Notes under the pieces: model-generated | The model's input: only the letters and a program-made list of their open reading frames with translations | The model's database searches: none | What the model was told of the DNA's origin: nothing | In this document: positions 36,449-45,280 of the stretch, one piece after another | Layout: each line of letters opens with the position of its first letter | Numbering within the stretch: the first letter of the stretch is position 1 | Assembly (NCBI RefSeq): GCF_017742215.1 | Contig: NZ_JAGHKP010000003.1 | Span: 62,001 to 126,000 of the forward strand | DNA: 64,000 nucleotides | Direction of reading: 5' to 3' | Origin: Chitinophaga chungangae | GTDB lineage: Bacteria > Bacteroidota > Bacteroidia > Chitinophagales > Chitinophagaceae | Program-made: the position numbers and the translations under genes

Positions 36449-37752
36449 GTTTCATAACGGACAAACAAACGCTGGACGACCTGAATATAACCGGGAGATT
36501 CAGCCCGCAATCCTTATTCAGTCTTTTTAACGCCACGCGGACGAGAGGCGGGGAAAAGCTGCTGGACAGGATGTTTCATGAGCCGCTATCCGATCCCGCC
36601 GCCATCAACAGCCGTAGCGGTGTATTGAAATATTTTCATGAGCGGGAATTGTCGTTCCCGGTTAGCGCGCAGGTATTCGAAGATGCGGAAGCATACCTGG
36701 GCGGAAGCACCGGCAGCTCTTTCCTGGCGGTAGCCGGGGACCTTTTGCGAAAGAAGGCGCTGGAAACAGCTGTAAAAGATGAACAGTACGGCCACCTTCA
36801 GAACGGCCTGCTCGCCACCATCGGCATGTTAAACGCCTTGCAGGGTTTCCTGCAAAAAGTGAGCGATCTTTCAACCGGGCAATTTGAAGCCGTTCAGGCC
36901 GCCCTCAATACCCACCGGGCGAAATGGCTGCAGGATGCGCCGGAAGGCCAGCCGCTTTCCCTGTTCCAACTGGCGCGTTACGACCACCTCATCCGCCATG
37001 TGCTCCGGGAAGAAACGGAAAACATACTGGACTTCATGTACCACCTGGACGTATACATAGCGGTCAGCAATGTAGCCCGCGCCAGGGGGTTTTCGTATGC
37101 ACAGGCCCTTCCAAAGGAGCAAAATATCTTCCGGACCACGGCGGTAAGCCACCCGGCCCTGGAAAAAGCGGTGGCGAACCCGCTGACCCTGCAGGAAGAC
37201 CGGAACGTACTTTTCCTGACGGGCGCCAACATGGCCGGTAAATCCACTTTTATGAAGTCGCTGGGCATCGCGGTTTATCTTGCGCATATGGGATTTCCCG
37301 TAGCCGCGAAGGACATGCAATTTTCCGTCAGGGACGGGCTTTATACCTCGATCAACGTGCCGGACAACCTGAACCTCGGCTACAGCCATTTTTATGCGGA
37401 AGTGCTGCGGGTAAAGAAAGTAGCGGAGGAGGTAGCCAAAGGCCATGACCTCCTGGTCATTTTCGACGAGCTGTTCAAAGGCACCAACGTAAAAGACGCC
37501 TACGACGCAACGCTGGCCGTTACAAAAGAATTTTCTACGTATCGTAACAGTTTTTTTGTTATTTCGACACATATTATCGAAGTGGGCGACCGCCTGAAAG
37601 AAGATTGCGATAACCTGCAATTTTCTTACCTCCCCACGATCATGGAAGGAACCGTGCCGCGCTATCCCTATACGCTGACGGCGGGAATTACCAGCGACCG
37701 TCATGGCATGGTGATCATCGAGAATGAAAAGATATTGGAAATGATAGAATAA
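36445..37752 (+). CDS. MutS-related ATPase, second of a tandem pair
   Basis: A 435-residue paralogue of the preceding gene product, likewise lacking MutS domains I and II. Walker A is GANMAGKST (260-268), followed by FPVAAKDMQFSVRDGLYTSI, Walker B LVIFDELFKGTNVKDAYDAT, and STHIIEVGD. Codons 7-15 (KQTLDDLNI) are identical at the DNA level to those of the first gene over 27 bases, which marks a tandem duplication or gene conversion. The stop lies only 24 bases before the locus E sigma gene with no terminator or clear promoter between, so the pair may be co-transcribed with locus E. Confidence 0.88.
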   Translation: MSFITDKQTLDDLNITGRFSPQSLFSLFNATRTRGGEKLLDRMFHEPLSDPAAINSRSGVLKYFHERELSFPVSAQVFEDAEAYLGGSTGSSFLAVAGDLLRKKALETAVKDEQYGHLQNGLLATIGMLNALQGFLQKVSDLSTGQFEAVQAALNTHRAKWLQDAPEGQPLSLFQLARYDHLIRHVLREETENILDFMYHLDVYIAVSNVARARGFSYAQALPKEQNIFRTTAVSHPALEKAVANPLTLQEDRNVLFLTGANMAGKSTFMKSLGIAVYLAHMGFPVAAKDMQFSVRDGLYTSINVPDNLNLGYSHFYAEVLRVKKVAEEVAKGHDLLVIFDELFKGTNVKDAYDATLAVTKEFSTYRNSFFVISTHIIEVGDRLKEDCDNLQFSYLPTIMEGTVPRYPYTLTAGITSDRHGMVIIENEKILEMIE

Positions 37753-37776
37753 TGCTTTCCGGGAATTATATATTTT

Positions 37777-38364
37777 ATGTCAGATATCGAGCTTGACAAT
37801 GACACCATACTGAGTTTTAAAAGTGGCGATGAATCGGCCTTTACCGTCGTTTACAATCATTTCTACCATCATATTTTCTCATTCTGCAAGTATCTCCTGC
37901 CTGCTATAGAGGATGCGAGGGATATGACGGCACAGCTTTTTATCCTGTTATGGGAAAAAAAAGAGACGCTGGATTCCTACAAACATCTCCGGGCCTTCCT
38001 TTTTTTAAACGCGCGGAACAAATGCTTTAATTTCCTGCGCGACCAAAAGGCCCGCTCCGCGATTGACCGGCAGATCAGCGATTTTACCGCCTCGGAACAA
38101 ACGGCCATCCTCTTTTCCGAGATCGAATCGGAACTGGTCACCCGTATCCGGGAAGAAGTGGAAAAGCTGCCGGACTATTACCGCAATATTTTGAATCTCT
38201 CCTATTACCAGGGATATAACAACCAGGAAATCGCCGACATGCTCCAGGTAAGCGAAAAAACGGTGCGCAACGCCAAGTCCATTGCCATCAGGTCGGTCAG
38301 GATGATTTTCCTGAGCAGGACCGCACAGATAGGCTTTACCCTGAGCCTTTATTATTTTTTTTAG
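37777..38364 (+). CDS. FecI-type ECF sigma factor (locus E)
   Basis: Sigma factor expected to activate locus E. The 195-residue product has region 2 (AFTVVYNHFYHHIFSFCKYLL, AQLFILLWEKKETLDSYKHLR; split motifs about residues 20-75) and region 4 with QEIADMLQVSEKTVRNAKSI. The C-terminus is a hydrophobic tail (AQIGFTLSLYYFF). It starts 24 bases after the MutS-like pair, so read-through from that pair may contribute to its expression. FecR follows after 110 bases, across a weak hairpin. Confidence 0.93.
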   Translation: MSDIELDNDTILSFKSGDESAFTVVYNHFYHHIFSFCKYLLPAIEDARDMTAQLFILLWEKKETLDSYKHLRAFLFLNARNKCFNFLRDQKARSAIDRQISDFTASEQTAILFSEIESELVTRIREEVEKLPDYYRNILNLSYYQGYNNQEIADMLQVSEKTVRNAKSIAIRSVRMIFLSRTAQIGFTLSLYYFF

Positions 38365-38384
38365 ATCCTTCGGGACAAACAGCG

Positions 38385-38413
38385 CCCTTTGCGGGTTATA
38401 TATGCGCAAAGGG
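38385..38413 (+). other. Hairpin between the locus E sigma and FecR genes
   Basis: CCCTTTGCG (38385-38393) and CGCAAAGGG (38405-38413) form a perfect 9-base stem with an 11-base A/T-rich loop. No T run follows, so it is not a clear terminator. It could set the sigma to anti-sigma ratio by partial termination or RNA processing. Confidence 0.4.
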
Positions 38414-38474
38414 GGAATTATAGCCAACTGATTCAGCCCGCTGTCCCGGCTTTACACTTTTCAACTATTGGTTT

Positions 38475-39695
38475 ATGAACGAAATACCGAAGGTTATTTC
38501 CGATCTGATTGCCAGGCATCTTAACGATGAATTGAACGACCAGGAAAGACAGGAATTGGATAAATGGGTTCAGCAATCTGAAGACCACCAGCGGTTTTTC
38601 CGGCAATTTACGGACGAAGCGTCGCTGGCATCGGCATTGAAGGAATATGAGACCAGCAGGGACATTGTTTATAACAAAATAAAAGAAGCGGTTTCGTTTA
38701 ACGGGCAGGCCGGTAAAAAGATCGTAAACATCCGCCGGCTCCGCATGCGGAGGTTTGCCGCCGTTGCGGCTTCGTTGCTGGCGCTGGCGGGAGCGTTTGT
38801 CTGGTGGAATTTACTTGAAAATAACGCCGGCGTTCCCGGGACCGCGGTGACGCAAAACACCGGTAACGGCCGGCCGGCGTCCCCGGGCGCCGTACTAAAG
38901 CTTGCCGATGGAAAGGAGATCGTGCTGGACGATGCGGTGGACGGCGCCGTGGCAAAACAGGGAAATACCCGGATCACAAAGCAGGGAGGCCAGCTTTCCT
39001 ACGCCGGCAATAATTCCGGCAGCCAGGTGCTTTACAATACTTTGTCCACGCCGAAAGGGAAGATCTACCAGCTTTTATTGCCTGATAGCTCGAAGGTTTG
39101 GCTGAACGCGGCAAGCTCTATCCGTTTCCCTACGGCATTTACCGGCGGCGAGCGCAGTGTGGAGGTTACCGGCGAAGTGTATTTCGAGGTAAAGCAGAAT
39201 GCGGAAATGCCTTTTCATGTAGCGGTGAGCCAACGCGCTGCCATCGACGTGCTCGGCACGAGCTTTAACGTGAATGCTTACGGCAACGAGGAAGCGCTTC
39301 GCGCAACGGTGCTGACCGGAAGCGTGAGGGTACGGATGGCCGAACAGGAAGACGGCAAACAAGGCGTGGTGCTGAAACCCGGCCAGCAGGCGCAGTTGAA
39401 GCAGCTGGAGGTGGTGCAGTCCATCACGGTCGTTCATAATGCCAATATCAAAAACGTAATGGGGTGGAAAGACGGTTATTTCAGTCTTGATGATCTCACG
39501 CTGGAAGAATTGATGCGTGAGGTGGAACGCTGGTATGATGTAGAAGTGACCTATGAAAAAGGAATCCCTGCCAAAGCTTTTTTTGGAAAAGTAAGCAGGA
39601 ACCTCTCTTTGCCCGATTTTATGGAAGGATTAAAAGATTGGGGAGTTCGTTTCCGGCTCGAAGGAAGGAAAATAATTATCACGGGAGTTCAATAA
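38475..39695 (+). CDS. FecR-family anti-sigma factor (locus E)
   Basis: Membrane anti-sigma factor of locus E, 406 residues. A single membrane helix (about 92-112, MRRFAAVAASLLALAGAFVW) separates the cytoplasmic N-terminal part from the periplasmic FecR domain with LPDSSKVWLNAASSIRFP and VLGTSFNVNAYGNEE, and a C-terminal DUF4974 domain (about 330-405). It carries the extra AVLKLADGKEIVLDDAVDG segment that defines the B/C/E type. SusC begins 54 bases downstream. Confidence 0.94.
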   Translation: MNEIPKVISDLIARHLNDELNDQERQELDKWVQQSEDHQRFFRQFTDEASLASALKEYETSRDIVYNKIKEAVSFNGQAGKKIVNIRRLRMRRFAAVAASLLALAGAFVWWNLLENNAGVPGTAVTQNTGNGRPASPGAVLKLADGKEIVLDDAVDGAVAKQGNTRITKQGGQLSYAGNNSGSQVLYNTLSTPKGKIYQLLLPDSSKVWLNAASSIRFPTAFTGGERSVEVTGEVYFEVKQNAEMPFHVAVSQRAAIDVLGTSFNVNAYGNEEALRATVLTGSVRVRMAEQEDGKQGVVLKPGQQAQLKQLEVVQSITVVHNANIKNVMGWKDGYFSLDDLTLEELMREVERWYDVEVTYEKGIPAKAFFGKVSRNLSLPDFMEGLKDWGVRFRLEGRKIIITGVQ

Positions 39696-39749
39696 GCATT
39701 TCAATAGGCTCTTCAGAAGCCGCAACCAAAAATCAAAAACAGTGCTGAC

Positions 39750-42700
39750 ATGAGATCAACAGCGTTATCAATTGCTGTTCTTCTCCTGGTCCACCTATCC
39801 GCTATGTCCCAGAACATCACGTTCTCCGGGAAGGACATCGCCATGAAAAAAGTGTTCCAGGTAATTGAAGAACAGACCGGTCATGTGATCTCCGGCGACA
39901 GAAGCATCCTCACTTCTGCGAAGCCGGTTTCCCTATCCGTTCAGAATCTTCCGGTAGAACAGTTCCTTGGCCTTGTATTCAGGGACCAGGGCATTACTTA
40001 CCGCCTCCGCGGGAAAAACATTTTCCTTTCGCGCAAGGCCCCGCCTGCAGACCCTGCCCGACCGGCGGAAGCGGATACTCCCGATCAGCCGGTGATTATC
40101 ACCGGCACGGTCCGTTCCCGTTCGGGCGAATTGCTGGCCGGCGTATCCGTTCGCGTGAAAGGCACGCAAACCGGTACCACCACAGATGCGCAGGGCGCCT
40201 TCCGGCTTACCCTCGACCGGGGCGCCGTTTTGCAGATCTCCAGCATCGGTTATGAAACGCTGGAAGTCGGCATACGCGAAACGGCCAACGGTTACGCCGT
40301 GTCTGCCGTTAAAGCGGGAATGAACGACAACGTAAAAGCCACGTCCGGCAACGGGATCAATATCGAGCTTGTGCTGGAAACGAGCACCAACCAAATGAAC
40401 CAGGTGATCGTCAACGGTTATTCGTATATCAACAAAAATAATTTTACCGGCTCGGCGGTTACCATCAAACGCGAGGAGCTGTTGAAAGTGGCGCCCAACA
40501 ACATATTGCGGAGCCTTCAGATCTTTGATCCTTCTTTCAAAGTGCTGGACAATAACAGCCTCGGTTCCGATCCCAACAACATCAACCCGGTATATATCCG
40601 CGGCCGCTCCGGCATTGGCGACGTTACGCTCCCGGACGACGGGGCCGCGCTGTCTCCCACCCAGCTCCGCAACGATCCTAACCTGCCTACCTTTATCCTC
40701 GACGGTTACGAGGTGCCGGTGCAAAGGATCTTTGACCTGGACCCCACCCGCGTGGAGAGCATCACCATCCTGAAGGATGCGGCCTCAACGGCCATCTATG
40801 GCTCGCGTGCCGCCAACGGCGTGGTGGTCATAGAAACCGTAAAGCCGGTGAGCGGCAGGTTGCGGGTGAACTACTCGCTGAACGGCAGCGTTTCAGCGCC
40901 GGACCTTTCCGGCTACCACCTGCTGAACGCCAGGGAAAAGCTGGAGCTGGAAAGGATCGCGGGCGTATTCGACCGCAGGGAAAATGAACAGCCCGGGCAG
41001 GCCATCATACGCGAGCAAAGTTATTACGGCAAGCTGGCGGAGATCAACCGCGGCGTGGAAACGGACTGGCTCTCGCAACCTTTGCGCACCGGCCTGAACC
41101 AGCGGCACAACATCCTCGTGGAAGGCGGTTCCAAAGAGTTCGTCTTCGGCGCAGACATGAACATCGCCCGTACGCAGGGCGTGATGAAGGGCTCGGAGCG
41201 GAACAATAATTCGCTAGGTTTCTCCATTTCTTACCGGAAAAACAACCTGATGTTCAGGAATTATATCCAGTGGAATAATATCCGGTCCGAAGAATCCCCG
41301 TTCGGTTCTTTTGCAACATACGCGCAGCAAAATCCCTATGAAGCGTTCCTTGACGAAGAAGGCAATTACAAAAAGGAGCTGGGCGAATGGGGGCATCCCG
41401 GGAGCAGGGGAAACCCGCTGTACGACGCGCATCTCAAAAGCTACGACCGCACCAAACACAACGATTTTTCCAACAACTTCAATCTCCGCTGGACCATCGC
41501 CGACGGCCTGCGGTTGGATACCCGCCTTTCTGTAATGCTGCAGAACAGCCAGCGGCAGAACTTTAAAGACCCGGCCTCCTCACAGTTCGACAATGTGGAA
41601 TTTGAAAAAAAAGGCATAAAAAGCATCCTGGACGACCAGATGCTTACCTGGGATTTTAACGCGCTGCTTTCTTACGGCAAAGCTTTTGGCAAACATTACC
41701 TCAACACCACGCTGGGCGCCAACGCCAACCAGAAAGACATGACGCGGTCCGGTTACTCCGTTCAGGGTTTTCTCACCGGCAATACAGACGATATCAATTT
41801 CGCCGCCGACATCCTGGACAAACCCACCGGCGATAACGAAAAATCACGGCTGCTGGGGTTCCTCGCTTCCGCCAACTACAGCTATGACAATATTTACCTG
41901 CTGGACTTCTCCGGCCGGTACGACGGCGCTTCGCAATTCGGTTCCAACGCACGTTTCGCGCCTTTCTGGTCGCTCGGTGCGGGCATCAACATTCATAACT
42001 ATGCCGCCATTCAGAAAAACTATCCCTGGCTGACCAACTTTAAAGTGCGTTCCAATTACGGGCAGGTGGGTAAAGCAGGTTTTTCGCAAAGCGTATCCAA
42101 AAGCACCTATGGGTATAATTTTGAAGACTGGTACGCTTTCGGTATTGGCGCTAACCTGATCACGCTCGCCAATCCCGACCTGGAGTGGGAAAAAACCACG
42201 ATGTTCGACGCCGGGTTCGATCTTACCGCTTTTAACAAACTCAGCATAACGCTGAATTATTATCATAAAAAAACCGTGGACCTGATAGGGGATATTACAT
42301 TGCCCTTTTCCACCGGTTTCAAATCGTATAAAAGCAACCTCGGCGAAATACTCAACGAAGGTTATGAGATCAGCGCGCGATACCAGGTACTGAGCGCCCG
42401 GAACCTTAGTCTCAACATATACGGTACCGCGGCGCACAACAGCAATAAATTCCTGAAGATCGGGGACGCGCTGAAAGACTACAACAAACGCGTAGAGCAG
42501 TATTACGACGATCACACGGTAGTGAACAAACCACTGAACAAATACTACGAAGGCGCGTCCCAAACCGCCATCTATGCCATGCAGTCGCTCGGCATCAACC
42601 CCGCAGACGGCAGGGAAGTATTCCTGGACCGGAACGGGGAGGTAACCTATGATTGGAACCAAAGCCAGCATGTGGTGGTCGGCGATTCGGAACCGGCCTG

Positions 42701-43145
42701 GAGAGGAGCGTTCGGGTTTAATTTAAGCTATAGATCATTTTTCATCTTTACCGGCTTCCTGTATGAATACGGCGGGGACATGTACAACAATACGCTCGTG
42801 AGCAAAGTGGAGAACGCCAATGTTTACCAGAATGTAGACAGCCGCGTATTCACCGACCGGTGGCAGCGCCCCGGCGACGTCACCCTCTTAAAAGATGTGC
42901 GCTTGTGGAATACCGTTACGCAGGTAACCTCCCGTTTCGTACAACGTAATAATTACGTGGAATTTAATTCCATGACGATCGGTTACGACCTTCCCAAACG
43001 CATCCTGGACAGGTGGAAGGTAAGCACCTGCAGGGTACAGGTAACCAGCAACGAACTGGGGCGTGTATCGAGCATCGACACGGAACGCGGCACTGATTTT
43101 CCTTACGCGCGCACCATTAATCTCACTTTAAACCTGGGCTTTTAA
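39750..43145 (+). CDS. SusC-family TonB-dependent receptor, divergent hinge type (locus E)
   Basis: Outer-membrane transporter, 1131 residues. Order: short signal peptide (to about 20, LLLVHLSAMSQ), STN domain (about 22-95), carboxypeptidase-regulatory-like domain (about 115-210) with an insertion around 175-203, hinge VIVNGYSYINKNNFTGSA (about 219-236), plug with YIRGRSGIGD, FILDGYEVPVQ and TAIYGSRAANGVVVIETVKP, and a barrel ending LTLNLGF. The stop codon directly abuts the SusD start. The hinge groups it with loci B and C. Substrate unknown. Confidence 0.94.
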   Translation: MRSTALSIAVLLLVHLSAMSQNITFSGKDIAMKKVFQVIEEQTGHVISGDRSILTSAKPVSLSVQNLPVEQFLGLVFRDQGITYRLRGKNIFLSRKAPPADPARPAEADTPDQPVIITGTVRSRSGELLAGVSVRVKGTQTGTTTDAQGAFRLTLDRGAVLQISSIGYETLEVGIRETANGYAVSAVKAGMNDNVKATSGNGINIELVLETSTNQMNQVIVNGYSYINKNNFTGSAVTIKREELLKVAPNNILRSLQIFDPSFKVLDNNSLGSDPNNINPVYIRGRSGIGDVTLPDDGAALSPTQLRNDPNLPTFILDGYEVPVQRIFDLDPTRVESITILKDAASTAIYGSRAANGVVVIETVKPVSGRLRVNYSLNGSVSAPDLSGYHLLNAREKLELERIAGVFDRRENEQPGQAIIREQSYYGKLAEINRGVETDWLSQPLRTGLNQRHNILVEGGSKEFVFGADMNIARTQGVMKGSERNNNSLGFSISYRKNNLMFRNYIQWNNIRSEESPFGSFATYAQQNPYEAFLDEEGNYKKELGEWGHPGSRGNPLYDAHLKSYDRTKHNDFSNNFNLRWTIADGLRLDTRLSVMLQNSQRQNFKDPASSQFDNVEFEKKGIKSILDDQMLTWDFNALLSYGKAFGKHYLNTTLGANANQKDMTRSGYSVQGFLTGNTDDINFAADILDKPTGDNEKSRLLGFLASANYSYDNIYLLDFSGRYDGASQFGSNARFAPFWSLGAGINIHNYAAIQKNYPWLTNFKVRSNYGQVGKAGFSQSVSKSTYGYNFEDWYAFGIGANLITLANPDLEWEKTTMFDAGFDLTAFNKLSITLNYYHKKTVDLIGDITLPFSTGFKSYKSNLGEILNEGYEISARYQVLSARNLSLNIYGTAAHNSNKFLKIGDALKDYNKRVEQYYDDHTVVNKPLNKYYEGASQTAIYAMQSLGINPADGREVFLDRNGEVTYDWNQSQHVVVGDSEPAWRGAFGFNLSYRSFFIFTGFLYEYGGDMYNNTLVSKVENANVYQNVDSRVFTDRWQRPGDVTLLKDVRLWNTVTQVTSRFVQRNNYVEFNSMTIGYDLPKRILDRWKVSTCRVQVTSNELGRVSSIDTERGTDFPYARTINLTLNLGF

Positions 43146-44543
43146 ATGAAAAAGTTATGTTTAATATTGGCCGGCCTCATCGTGCTGCTTTCGGGTTGCG
43201 TAAAAGACTGGCTTGACCTGGAGCCAAAGTCGGAAGTATCCGCGGATGTGCTTTTTGAAACACCGGAAGGTTTTTCGATAGCGCTCAACGGCATCTATAC
43301 CAGTCTTTCTTCCACCACTTTATACGGCGCCGAGCTTACACATGGTTTCGTGGACGTACTGGGCCGCTGTTATGATCTGAAGAACACCCAGTACGACCCG
43401 TTGAAAAATTACGATTATGTATCCAACGGCATGGAGCAGCGCATCAATTCCATCTGGGCGCTTGCTTACAGCACTATTGCCAATTGCAACGGGCTGCTGG
43501 AAGAAATGAATAAAAAAGACGCAACATTCTTTAAACCGCATGAGCGCGCCAGGCTGGAAGGCGAAGTACTTTCGCTGCGCGCCATGTTGTACTTCGACCT
43601 GCTTCGCCTGTACGCTCCCGCGCCGGCGGTGCAGGATGCGGCCGCCATTCCGTATTATACGGAACTGACCCATGTACCCAGGCCGGAAAAACGCACCAGT
43701 GAAATATTGCAGCTGCTCATCGCGGACCTCACGCGCAGCAAGGCGCTGCAGAAAGAATTCGATACCCGGCCGACGGCCAGGAGGGACTTTCATGAGTTCC
43801 GGTTCCGCTTTAACGATGACGAGACCTTCTTCGGTTACGGGAAAAGAGGCTTCCGCATGGGATATTTCGCTACCACGGCGCTGCTCTCCCGCGTTGCGTT
43901 ATACGCGGGCGACGACCGGCTTGCATACGATAATGCGATGGAAGTGATCAATGATAAAACGGCGGACAACGAAGCGACCATTTCCTTTACGCCGGCTACC
44001 GTTATTGATGTGAACGTGTACGACCGGCTGCTGTCCGACGATCTTATCTTTGCATTGTACCGGATAAAATTCGAAGAAGAATTCAACAAGGTCATCTTTT
44101 TGCTGCCTAATACCTCCCCCATCTTTGGCAGCGACCTGAATTCCGATTACCGGAAAAAATGTTACCTCACCGCCGACGGAAGGCAATTGATGAAGTTTGA
44201 CATGGAGCAGGAGCGGGAAGGGTTTATTACTTCCGCAATTCCCTTATTCAGACTTAGCGAGCTGTACCATATTGCCGCGGAAGCGCTGTACGATACAGAT
44301 CCTGAAGGCGCCCTGGCGCTGCTGAACACCCTTCGCGCAAAGCGGGGCTGCACAGTCCCGCTTTCTTCCATTGCTTCCAAATCAGCGTTCGAGGATGCGA
44401 TCATCAACGATGCCCGCAGGGAGTTCGTGGGAGAAGGAAAATTGTTTTTCCTCTACAAGCGGCTGAATAAGACCATACTGGACGAGTACGGGGGCAACCA
44501 GGCGCTGACCGACAAATTCGTATTGCCTGTAACTGAAAGATAG
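43146..44543 (+). CDS. SusD/RagB-family lipoprotein (locus E)
   Basis: Surface lipoprotein partner of the locus E SusC, 465 residues. The lipobox (IVLLSGC, Cys18) is followed by VKDWLDLEPKSEVSADVLFE, the SusD N-terminal signature. LEGEVLSLRAMLYFDLLRLY and LYHIAAEALYDTDPEGALALL are TPR-like helices, and DARREFVGEGKLFFLYKRLN is the C-terminal motif. The ATG follows the susC stop with no gap, and the next gene starts within seven bases of its stop, so translation through this block is tightly coupled. Confidence 0.93.
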   Translation: MKKLCLILAGLIVLLSGCVKDWLDLEPKSEVSADVLFETPEGFSIALNGIYTSLSSTTLYGAELTHGFVDVLGRCYDLKNTQYDPLKNYDYVSNGMEQRINSIWALAYSTIANCNGLLEEMNKKDATFFKPHERARLEGEVLSLRAMLYFDLLRLYAPAPAVQDAAAIPYYTELTHVPRPEKRTSEILQLLIADLTRSKALQKEFDTRPTARRDFHEFRFRFNDDETFFGYGKRGFRMGYFATTALLSRVALYAGDDRLAYDNAMEVINDKTADNEATISFTPATVIDVNVYDRLLSDDLIFALYRIKFEEEFNKVIFLLPNTSPIFGSDLNSDYRKKCYLTADGRQLMKFDMEQEREGFITSAIPLFRLSELYHIAAEALYDTDPEGALALLNTLRAKRGCTVPLSSIASKSAFEDAIINDARREFVGEGKLFFLYKRLNKTILDEYGGNQALTDKFVLPVTER

Positions 44544-44549
44544 TTGTCA

Positions 44550-45275
44550 ATGATAAAAAAATTCCAACGCATGAAACGTTTATCTGTCATCGCGATATTA
44601 TGCTGCTGGTTAATAAGCTGCAGCAAGGATGCGGTGGATCAATACGGAGAAATAAACTACGTTTACCTGGCCGACGACAGCACAGACATCGATGAGGTGA
44701 CGCCCATTGAATATTCCTTTGCCTTCCACCCGGGAGCGGAGAAGGATACCGTGCCGGTGCTGATAAAGCTGATCGGCAAACCGGGCAGCGAAGACCGGCC
44801 GGTGGCCCTGACGGTAGACGCCCCGAACACCACTGCCCTGAAGGGCGATTACCAGCTGCCTGAACCCCTCGTGTTCCGCGCCGGGCGGGCTTTTGATACC
44901 ATCGCGCTGGTGTTGCATAATTCCGGGCGCCTGAAGACCGGGAAATTCAAGATCAGGCTCATGCTGCAACCCAACGGGCATTTCCAGCTGGGGCCGCCGG
45001 ACAACCGGTATATCGATATTACTTTTTCCGACATGATCGCCCGCCCGGGATGGTGGGACAACGTCGTGGAGACCAATTTCCTGTCAACATATTCCGATGC
45101 CAAATACCGTCTTTTCATCGAGGCTACGGGCATTGCCGACATGGCCGGCCTGTCCGAATCCGAACAACGCGCCTATGCGGTCATCTTCCGCGATTTTCTC
45201 GCCCGCGGCCGCGAAAACGGGGAAGTATACGAAGATGAAAATGGTTTGATCAATGTTTCGCCTAATTTATACTGA
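44550..45275 (+). CDS. DUF4843-type lipoprotein (locus E)
   Basis: A lipoprotein of 241 residues from the ATG at 44550; a TTG two codons earlier and an ATG at 44571 are alternatives. The signal with lipobox (CCWLISCSKD) is followed by an all-beta domain with INYVYLADDSTDID, VPVLIKLIGKPGSEDRPVAL and TGKFKIRLMLQPNGHF, which matches the DUF4843 type found beside SusCD genes. The C-terminal half includes GWWDNVVETNFLSTYSDAKY. Function of the family is not known; it is presumed to be a surface accessory to SusCD. It sits between susD and the PKD-like gene with five bases to the latter. Confidence 0.82.
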   Translation: MIKKFQRMKRLSVIAILCCWLISCSKDAVDQYGEINYVYLADDSTDIDEVTPIEYSFAFHPGAEKDTVPVLIKLIGKPGSEDRPVALTVDAPNTTALKGDYQLPEPLVFRAGRAFDTIALVLHNSGRLKTGKFKIRLMLQPNGHFQLGPPDNRYIDITFSDMIARPGWWDNVVETNFLSTYSDAKYRLFIEATGIADMAGLSESEQRAYAVIFRDFLARGRENGEVYEDENGLINVSPNLY

Positions 45276-45280
45276 TACCC

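Noticed and set aside
37769..37776. TATATTTT as a promoter for the locus E sigma gene.
   Set aside because: It directly touches the start codon, so transcription would begin inside the coding region.
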